Source: Candidatus Omnitrophota bacterium
GTDB taxonomy: Bacteria; Omnitrophota; Gorgyraeia; Aquiviventales; Aquiviventaceae
Length of the DNA: 20,484 nucleotides
Reading direction: 5' to 3'
Assembly: GCA_023247155.1 (NCBI GenBank)
Contig: JAHFGZ010000005.1
Location: 1 to 20,484, forward strand
A program made the translations under genes and the position numbers. A model generated the notes under the pieces. It made no database searches and was not told the DNA's origin. It worked only from the letters and a program-made list of their open reading frames with translations. Positions 13,246 through 20,484 of this stretch are shown one piece after another; the first letter of the stretch is position 1; each line of letters opens with the position of its first letter.

Positions 13246-14565
13246 TTGTGCCTTTTCCTCGGGTCGCTTGAGCTGCTTCAGCCATGCCTTAATAGTCTTC
13301 TCGAAGCCGAGGTCGGTGGGTTCGTAGTAGATCGTGGAGGTCGGCACGTACTCCTGGTTGACGTGGTGGCCCGGGACATCGTGCGCATAGCGGTAGCCGA
13401 CTCCCCGCCCCAGCTGCTTCGCCCCTTTGTAGCTGGCGTCCTGCAGGTGCGCGGGGACCTCCAGGGTGCGGCCCTCCTCCACGTCCTTCATCGCCCGCTC
13501 GATGCCGAGGTAGGCCGCGTTGGACTTCGGCGCGCAGGCGACGTAGACCGCCGCCTGGGCGAGCGGGATGCGGCACTCCGGCAGCCCGACGAACTCGGAG
13601 GCGTGCATCGCGGCGGTGGCCACGACCAGCGCCTGCGGGTCGGCGTTGCCGACGTCCTCCGCCGCGCAGATGACGAGGCGCCGGGCGATGAAGCGCGGAT
13701 CCTCGCCGGCGTAGAGCATCTTCGCCAGCCAGTAGAGCGTCGCGTGCGGGTCGGAGCCGCGCATCGACTTGATGAAGGCGGAGATCGTGTCGTAGTGCGC
13801 GTCCCCGTCCTTGTCGTAGACGACCGCCTTCTTCTGGATCGACTCCTCGGCGACCGCCAGCGTCAGGACGATGGCGCCGTCCGGCCCCTGGGGGGTGGTC
13901 AGGGCGGCGACCTCGAGGGCGTTGAGCGCCCGCCGGGCGTCCCCATCGCACACCGTCGCCAGGTGGTCCAGCGCCGCGTCCTCGGCGCGGATCGCCATGG
14001 CGCCGAGGCCCCGTTCCGCGTCGCGGAGCGCCCGCTCAAGCAGGAGGCGGATCTGGGTCGCCGCCAGGGCTTTCAGCTCGCAGACGAGCGACCGCGACAG
14101 GAGCGCCGGGACGATGGCGAAGAACGGGTTGAACGTCGTCGCGCCGATGAGGCTGGGGTTGCCCCGCTCCACATCGGGCATCAGGACGTCCTGCTGGGCC
14201 TTGTTGAAGCGGTGGAGCTCGTCGACGAAGAGGATCGTCCGTCGGCCGTCGGCCTGGACGCGCGCCTTGGCCCGGACGATCACCTCGCGCAGCTCCGCCA
14301 CGCCGGCGGCGGTCGCGTTGAGCTGCTCGACGTGGGCGCGCGTGGCCTGCGCGATGATGTGGGCGAGCGCCGTCTTGCCGGTGCCCGGAGGGCCGTAGAG
14401 GATGAGCGAGGTGATGCGGTCCGCCTCGATGGCGCGGCGCAGGAGCTTCCCCGGCCCGACGATGTGCTCCTGACCGACGAACTCCGAAAGCTGGCGGGGG
14501 CGCATCCGCGCGGCGAGCGGCTGAGGCGGCGCGGCGACGAGTTGGGGGGACTCGAAGAGATCCAT
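13243..14565 (-). CDS. rarA: RarA/MgsA-type AAA+ ATPase (replication-associated recombination protein A)
   Basis: Clamp-loader-like AAA+ ATPase that acts at stalled replication forks. From the ATG at 14565 it has 440 residues, close to E. coli RarA. MDLFESPQLVAAPPQPLAAR and RMRPRQLSEFVGQEHIVGPG are the family start; Walker A GPPGTGKT is at 58-65, Walker B ILFVDELHRFNKAQQD at about 111, GATTFNPFFAIVPALLSR carries sensor 1 and the Arg finger region, and GDARRALNALE is sensor 2. The C-terminal part has the RarA blocks HYDTISAFIKSMRGSDPHA, YWLAKMLYAGEDPRFIARRL and AAEDVGNADP. An in-frame extension to 14724 would run through the structured RNA and is rejected. No clear Shine-Dalgarno precedes the ATG. 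It sits about 50 bases after the candidate 6S RNA. Confidence 0.95.
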   Translation of the reverse strand: MDLFESPQLVAAPPQPLAARMRPRQLSEFVGQEHIVGPGKLLRRAIEADRITSLILYGPPGTGKTALAHIIAQATRAHVEQLNATAAGVAELREVIVRAKARVQADGRRTILFVDELHRFNKAQQDVLMPDVERGNPSLIGATTFNPFFAIVPALLSRSLVCELKALAATQIRLLLERALRDAERGLGAMAIRAEDAALDHLATVCDGDARRALNALEVAALTTPQGPDGAIVLTLAVAEESIQKKAVVYDKDGDAHYDTISAFIKSMRGSDPHATLYWLAKMLYAGEDPRFIARRLVICAAEDVGNADPQALVVATAAMHASEFVGLPECRIPLAQAAVYVACAPKSNAAYLGIERAMKDVEEGRTLEVPAHLQDASYKGAKQLGRGVGYRYAHDVPGHHVNQEYVPTSTIYYEPTDLGFEKTIKAWLKQLKRPEEKAQ

Positions 14566-14615
14566 GTCATGAAGGGCGGCGGCAGGCGCTGTGGTGCTCG
14601 ACGAGGGACAATAAT

Positions 14616-14791
14616 GCTCCGCGCCGCCGTGGGCTCCGTCTACGCTGAACCCATCCTGAGCAGGTGGGTATCCTCTCCGGTGGGGGCTGGGCGTCCCTAC
14701 ACGTGCCGGGCCTGCCCGTCCCAACGGAAGCCGGATTCCCGATGACGTGATGTTGGCTCACGTCGACCGGAACCTCACGCACGGCGCAGGG
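14616..14791 (-). ncRNA. ssrS: Candidate 6S RNA (rod-shaped structured RNA upstream of rarA)
   Basis: A roughly 175-nt minus-strand segment folds by eye into a rod with a central bubble. The closing stem pairs 14789-14782 with 14619-14626 (eight pairs), then after a 2x1 internal loop 14779-14768 with 14628-14638 (eleven pairs, one bulged A). In the bubble, 5' side, GACGTGA and TCACGTC (14764-14758 with 14750-14744) make a seven-base-pair hairpin. The distal arm pairs 14740-14733 with 14666-14673 (GGG-A-ATCC with GGAT-A-CCC) and 14725-14720 with 14686-14691. The predicted transcript start lies right at the closing stem. 6S RNA has this architecture and length and inhibits sigma-70 RNA polymerase; as I recall it is often encoded beside rarA. 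No S/D-led ORF fits. SRP RNA, TPP and cobalamin riboswitch motifs are absent. Not verified with a covariance model. Confidence 0.65.
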
Positions 14792-14798
14792 CGACTTC

Positions 14799-14826
14799 AG
14801 CATAGCACCGGGCGGGAAGAAGTCAA
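14799..14826 (-). promoter_or_regulatory. Sigma-70-like promoter of the structured RNA
   Basis: Minus-strand TTGACT (-35) at 14826-14821 and TATGCT (-10) at 14804-14799 with a 16-base spacer. Transcription would begin about seven bases later near 14792, exactly where the closing stem of the candidate 6S RNA starts. The same transcript could read into rarA. Confidence 0.7.
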
Positions 14827-14840
14827 GCGTTAGCGAGGTA

Positions 14841-14958
14841 GTGTCTCAATTTGACGGGTGACGCGGAGCGAACCCCACGCCCGCCCGGACCCCCGCCATC
14901 GGCGGGGGGAGGACGGACGTGGGGTCGCGCAGCGGCAGGACCCGTCAAATTGAGACAC
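14841..14958. repeat. Nested inverted-repeat element between pheT and the 6S RNA promoter
   Basis: Perfect 19-base outer arms GTGTCTCAATTTGACGGGT (14841-14859) and its reverse complement (14940-14958). Two further nested pairs lie within: ACCCCACG/CGTGGGGT (14872-14879 with 14918-14925) and CCCCCGCC/GGCGGGGG (14890-14897 with 14901-14908) around an ATC loop. Imperfect AGCG/CGCT ends extend it slightly. It begins six bases after the pheT stop. It may terminate the pheST transcript, but there is no T-run; a small non-autonomous mobile element (MITE-like) is equally possible. The rest of the 400-base gap between pheT and rarA holds the promoter and RNA described separately. Confidence 0.8.
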
Positions 14959-14963
14959 CACCG

Positions 14964-17048
<2,085 letters not shown>

Positions 17049-17051
17049 GAC

Positions 17052-18086
17052 TCAGCACTGCTCCAGGAAGCGCAGGTCGTTCTCGAAGAAGAGCCGGATG
17101 TCGGTGATGCCGTGGCGGAGCATCGCGATGCGCTCCACCCCCAGGCCGAACGCGAAGCCCTGCACGGCGCGCGGATCGTAGCCCACCGCCTTGAACACGT
17201 TCGGGTGGACCATGCCGCAGCCCATGATCTCCAGCCACCCCTTCTTCCCGCAGGTGGGGCAGCCCCGCCCGCCGCAGGAGGCGCAGGCGATATCGACCTC
17301 GGCCGACGGCTCGGTGAACGGGAAGAAGTGCGGGCGAAAGCGCGTCTTGGTGCGCGGGCCGAAGAGCGTTTTCAGAAAGAGGTCCAGCGCCCCCTTGAGG
17401 TCGGCGAACGAGGTCCGGTCGTCCACCATGAGCCCTTCCACCTGGTGGAACATGAAGCTGTGGCTCGGGTCCAGCGGGTCAGGCCGGTACACCACGCCCG
17501 GCACCACGATGCGCAGCGGCGGTTTGCGGCGCTCCATCACGCGGACCTGCACCGGCGAGGTGTGGCTGCGCAGGAGCAGCCGACCCTTCTTCGGTTCCGG
17601 CGAAGAGGCCTCGACGAAGAACGTGTCGAAGGATTCCCGGGAGGGGTGGTCGCGCGGGATGTTCAGCGCGTCGAAATTGTAGCGCTCCAGCTCCAGCTCC
17701 GGCCCTTCGACCACCTCGAACCCCATCGGGATGAAGAGCGAGAGCACCGCCTCGATCGTCTGCGTGACGGGGTGCAGCCATCCCTGGGGGATGGCGGCGC
17801 CCGGCAGCGTCACGTCGAGCGGTTCGCGCGCCGTATCCGCGGCCAGGGTCTCGCGAGCCGCCGCCAGACGCGCTTCGAGCGCGGCTTTCAGCTGGTTGCC
17901 CCGCTTGCCAACCGCCGCCCGCTCCTCCGCCGGCAGCGCGGGGAGCGTCTTCATGACCTCGGCCAGCCGGCTCTTGCGGCCGAGGAACCTCACCCGGAGC
18001 TGCTCCAGCTCCGCGGCGGAGCGGGCCTGCGCGAGCGCCGCGAGCGCCTCGGCGAGCAGCTGGTCGAGCTCCTGGGCTACGGTCAT
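17052..18086 (-). CDS. pheS: Phenylalanine-tRNA ligase alpha subunit
   Basis: Catalytic subunit of PheRS; activates phenylalanine with ATP and transfers it to tRNA-Phe. The 344 residues comprise an N-terminal coiled-coil tRNA-binding arm (to about 90), then the class II core: HPVTQTIEAVLSLFIPMGFEV, motif 2 with RSHTSPVQVRVM, VYRPDPLDPSHSFMFHQVEG, and motif 3 GFAFGLGVERIAML. The segment CASCGGRGCPTCGKKGWLEIMGCGMVHP has four Cys in zinc-ribbon-like spacing, seen in part of the PheS family. The ATG overlaps the stop of the upstream permease-USP gene (ATGA), so translation is probably coupled. pheT follows after three bases. Confidence 0.97.
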   Translation of the reverse strand: MTVAQELDQLLAEALAALAQARSAAELEQLRVRFLGRKSRLAEVMKTLPALPAEERAAVGKRGNQLKAALEARLAAARETLAADTAREPLDVTLPGAAIPQGWLHPVTQTIEAVLSLFIPMGFEVVEGPELELERYNFDALNIPRDHPSRESFDTFFVEASSPEPKKGRLLLRSHTSPVQVRVMERRKPPLRIVVPGVVYRPDPLDPSHSFMFHQVEGLMVDDRTSFADLKGALDLFLKTLFGPRTKTRFRPHFFPFTEPSAEVDIACASCGGRGCPTCGKKGWLEIMGCGMVHPNVFKAVGYDPRAVQGFAFGLGVERIAMLRHGITDIRLFFENDLRFLEQC

Positions 18087-20029
18087 CTGGGGGGCGGAGC
18101 CGGCTCGCCCTTGCCGGTCAACACCCAGACGCGGCAGGGCGCGCTCTTCACGACGTGCTCCACCGTCGTCCCGAACGTCGTGCGGCCCGGGGCCGTCGAG
18201 AGCGCCTGGGGCCTGGCCCCGAGGAGGATCAGGTCATAGGCGCCGTCCTTGGCCATCTCGACGATGGTCTCCCCGGCGAACCGCGACTGCTTCACCTGCG
18301 CGTCGATGGGGATCTCGTACTCGCGCCCAATCGCCTGCACCTGCTCCATGATGGAGTCCGCCAGCGCCAGCTTCTCGGGGAAGAACGTATCCAGCGGCAG
18401 CGACGGGGGGATCTCGATGACGTGCAGCGCGGTCACGTCCGCCCCGTGCGCCTTGGCGAGCTTGGCCGCGAACTGGACCATGTCATTCGTGTGCGCCCCC
18501 CTCGTTGGGACGAGGATCCTCTTGACGCTGACCGGCTGGTAGCCCGGCATCTGCAGTCGCTCGATCTCCACGCGGGCCGCGGCCGGCAGTTGCTGCTGCC
18601 GGCGGTACCAGAGGTAGGACACCAGGCCGACCCCCATCCACAGAAACCCCAGGTTGCGCCCGGCCGGTTTGGTCAGGATGACGTCCACCCACACCGCCAC
18701 CGTCCCCACGAGCCCGATGATCGTGGTGACCGGCAACTCGATGTCGCCGAAGACGATGTTCCCTCCAACCTTGAACGGCCGGGCCAGGCCGGGCTGGCGC
18801 ACCCGCAATCCTAAGAGCGACAGGTGGGCGAGGGCGAACGACAGCATGGCGCCGAAGTTGTACAGCTCGGCGATGTGCGTGAGGTTCCTCGCGACGGTCA
18901 CGATGGCTCCGGCGATGCAGGTGAAGGTGATCAACGACACGTACGGCGTTTTGAAGCGGGGGTGGAGCCGGTAGAAGAAGCGCGGTAGGGTGAAGTGCTC
19001 GCTCATCGAGAACGTCAGCCGTGAGGCCCCGATCAAGCCCGCGTTGGCCGCAACGAACAGGATCGTCGCCCCCAGCAGCCCCACCCACGGAGTCAGGTAC
19101 TCGCGCCCGAACGGCATGGATGCGGCAATCCCAGCCAGGGGATCTTCGAGGTAGACGGTCGTCAGTTCTTGCGGACTCATGGCGCTGAGCGCAATACTGG
19201 AGGTCCCGAAATATAGCACGAACAACGTCACCATCGTGGCGATCATAGCCTGTGGAATGGTCCGGTTCGGATGGCGCGCCTCCCCGGCGAGCTGCGAGAT
19301 GGATTCGATGCCGATGTAGGCCACCATCGCCATCCCGACCCCCTTCCAGAACTGCGGCCAGGTGGGGGACCACGCGTTATCCGGCAGCCCGATCTGCAGA
19401 TGAAGCCAGAGTTGCTGCAGGTGGGCGAAAAACGCCTGCGGCTGAGCAAGCTGCATCAGCAGCACGAGCCCGATCGTAATGATGACCAGCTGGGTCGCCA
19501 CGCCAAAGATGGCTAACAGCAATGAGACGCGCGTCGATTCCTTGATCCCGATCACATTTAAACCGAGCAGGACGGCGAGCATCAGGAGCGTGAACGGCAC
19601 ATTGCCGATCGCCCCCATCACGCTGGGAAAGAGGTTGCTCAAATACGGCCCGATCGAATACGCGGAAATGGCGATCGTCACGATGTAGTCGAGGAGGAGC
19701 GCCCAGCCCGCGATGAAGGAGATGAGGTCGTTGAACGCGTGCCGGGCGAAGCTGCAGGAGCCCCCGGATTCCGGCATCGCCGTGGAGAGCTCGGCGTACG
19801 TCAGGACGGTGCAGAAGAAGACGATGCCGGCCAGCGCGAGTGCGAGCGGGGCTGCGCCGAGGGCGTAGAGGGTGGTGACCCCCAAGGCATAGTAGATGGA
19901 CGAGCCGACGTCCCCGAACCCGATGGCGAAGAGCTGCGGGGTGTTGAGGACGCGGTGGAGGCTGCCGCGGTCCAAGACGGTGACGCGGGCCTTGCGCTGC
20001 TGGGAGAAATCGATGGTCCGATCGTCCAT
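18083..20029 (-). CDS. APC-superfamily permease fused to a C-terminal universal stress (Usp) domain
   Basis: A 648-residue inner-membrane transporter. Residues about 25-480 hold around twelve hydrophobic segments with the APC start motif GFGDVGSSIYYALGVTTLYALG and ELSTAMPESGGSCSFARHAF in the next part, typical of amino-acid or cation permeases of the APC fold. From about 503 (KRILVPTRGAHTNDMVQFAAKLAKAHGADVTALHV, cytoplasmic) a Usp domain follows, ending LGARPQALS and FGTTVEHVVKSAPCRVWVL; the Usp ATP-binding motif is only partly kept, lacking the second Gly of G-x2-G. The substrate cannot be assigned: amino acids or potassium are options. It is placed between rplT and pheS and overlaps pheS by ATGA. 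No Shine-Dalgarno is seen before its ATG; a palindrome-rich 80-base gap separates it from rplT. Confidence 0.9.
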   Translation of the reverse strand: MDDRTIDFSQQRKARVTVLDRGSLHRVLNTPQLFAIGFGDVGSSIYYALGVTTLYALGAAPLALALAGIVFFCTVLTYAELSTAMPESGGSCSFARHAFNDLISFIAGWALLLDYIVTIAISAYSIGPYLSNLFPSVMGAIGNVPFTLLMLAVLLGLNVIGIKESTRVSLLLAIFGVATQLVIITIGLVLLMQLAQPQAFFAHLQQLWLHLQIGLPDNAWSPTWPQFWKGVGMAMVAYIGIESISQLAGEARHPNRTIPQAMIATMVTLFVLYFGTSSIALSAMSPQELTTVYLEDPLAGIAASMPFGREYLTPWVGLLGATILFVAANAGLIGASRLTFSMSEHFTLPRFFYRLHPRFKTPYVSLITFTCIAGAIVTVARNLTHIAELYNFGAMLSFALAHLSLLGLRVRQPGLARPFKVGGNIVFGDIELPVTTIIGLVGTVAVWVDVILTKPAGRNLGFLWMGVGLVSYLWYRRQQQLPAAARVEIERLQMPGYQPVSVKRILVPTRGAHTNDMVQFAAKLAKAHGADVTALHVIEIPPSLPLDTFFPEKLALADSIMEQVQAIGREYEIPIDAQVKQSRFAGETIVEMAKDGAYDLILLGARPQALSTAPGRTTFGTTVEHVVKSAPCRVWVLTGKGEPAPPPR

Positions 20030-20040
20030 TCAAATGAGGA

Positions 20041-20101
20041 GGACGCTTCCCGCTTTCGCCGGTGGCTCACCGAAAGCGAAACCGGGAAGTGTCCCCGGGA
20101 C
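20041..20101. repeat. Palindrome-rich gap between rplT and the permease gene, with REP-like core
   Basis: Arms CTTCCC/GGGAAG and GCTTTCG/CGAAAGC enclose CGGTG-GCT-CACCG, so a hairpin spans about 20046-20089. Immediately next is the core GTCCCCGGGAC (20091-20101), related to GTCCCGGGAC at 6789-6798 and to GTGCCAGGCAC at 9937-9947. It could attenuate or stabilise the rplT-permease transcript. Confidence 0.5.
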
Positions 20102-20110
20102 TATCGCCGC

Positions 20111-20461
20111 CTAGGTTACCGTGACTTGCGACACGAGCTGGTCAAACGCAGGTTGATCCGTGACCGCCAGCTCCGCGAGCTGCTGGCGGTTGAGCTGGAT
20201 GTTGGCCTGCCGGAACGCCGCGATGAGCCGGCTGTAGGTCAGGCCGCGCGCGCGGGCCGCCGCGTTGAGCCGGATGACCCAGAGGCTCCGGAACTCCCGC
20301 TTCTTCACCTTCCGGTCGCGCGTCCGGTAGGCCTTGGCCCGCATCAGGGTCTCCTTGGCCTTGCGCAGGTGGAGCCGGCGCGCCCCCCGGTAGCCTTTGG
20401 CCTGCCGAAGCAGCCGTTTGCGCCGTCGGCGGGACGCCACGGCCCATTTCACTTTTGCCAT
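20111..20461 (-). CDS. rplT: 50S ribosomal protein L20
   Basis: Essential early-assembly protein of the large ribosomal subunit that binds 23S rRNA. Complete at 116 residues. MAKVKWAVASRRRRKRLLRQAKGYRGARR is the basic N-terminal rRNA-binding tail, and RDRKVKKREFRSLWVIRLNAAARARGLTYSRLIAAF the conserved globular part. The ATG at 20461 follows GGGGAGGG at normal distance. In most bacteria it is preceded by infC and rpmI (off the right edge) and followed by pheST; here a transporter gene intervenes. Confidence 0.97.
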   Translation of the reverse strand: MAKVKWAVASRRRRKRLLRQAKGYRGARRLHLRKAKETLMRAKAYRTRDRKVKKREFRSLWVIRLNAAARARGLTYSRLIAAFRQANIQLNRQQLAELAVTDQPAFDQLVSQVTVT

Positions 20462-20484
20462 CTATTCCCTCCCCTTCGATAGTC

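Noticed and set aside
14566..14724. N-terminal extension of rarA
   Set aside because: The extra 53 residues have no match to the family and overlap the structured RNA; RarA normally starts close to MDLFES.
13246..14745. Plus-strand open frame (499 codons)
   Set aside because: It mirrors rarA almost exactly and has no domain features of its own.
14616..14791. Riboswitch (TPP, cobalamin, SAM) or SRP RNA in the rarA leader
   Set aside because: I looked for their core motifs and did not find them; the long end-to-end pairing and the promoter position fit 6S RNA better.

Overview
The window is a compact, G+C-rich bacterial chromosome segment (mid-60s percent G+C by eye). Every convincing gene lies on the minus strand, many with ATGA-type overlaps. 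Bacterial S/D sequences, sigma-70-like promoters, a bacterial L20-PheST block and a candidate 6S RNA all point to a bacterium. The mixture (GH57 branching enzyme next to a DUF4912 protein and GlgA; a CysO/MoeB/JAMM sulfur operon; palindromic dispersed repeats) resembles uncultured lineages such as Omnitrophota or Nitrospirota. That placement is inference from gene content, not a phylogenetic result.

In the direction of transcription (right to left) there are four blocks. (1) 20461-14964: rplT, an APC permease fused to a universal stress domain, pheS and pheT. The permease sits where rplT normally abuts pheS and overlaps pheS by ATGA. pheT lacks the usual EMAP-like tRNA-binding domain and carries an in-frame low-complexity heptamer repeat. 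A nested inverted-repeat element lies directly after pheT. (2) 14826-13243: a strong sigma-70-like promoter, a rod-shaped structured RNA of about 175 nt that I interpret as 6S RNA (ssrS), then rarA and a weak candidate terminator. (3) 13240-4488: a short AT-rich regulatory region with GTCA/TGAC palindromes, then a long sulfur-assimilation operon: sat, ABC ATPase, ABC permease, a JAMM/Mec+-type peptidase, a TusA-like protein, cysK-type cysteine synthase, a second TusA-like protein with Ser in place of the catalytic Cys, threonine synthase, a CysO/MoaD-like sulfur carrier, MoeB-type activating enzyme, a NIL-domain protein and a CaCA-type cation exchanger. (4) 4400-1: a palindromic repeat element and a near-consensus promoter, then a DUF4912 protein, a GH57 1,4-alpha-glucan branching enzyme and glgA, which runs off the left edge.

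The most interesting block is the sulfur operon. Its parts fit protein-thiocarboxylate chemistry: Sat activates sulfate, TusA-like proteins relay sulfur, MoeB adenylates the carrier, the carrier thiocarboxylate donates sulfur to a PLP enzyme, and the JAMM peptidase releases the amino acid. Here the carrier does not end in Gly-Gly but has 12 further residues, so the JAMM protein may also have to mature it. The presence of thrC and a NIL-domain protein raises the possibility of a link to homocysteine as well as cysteine. Sulfate/APS/sulfite reductases and a solute-binding protein for the ABC system are not in the window.
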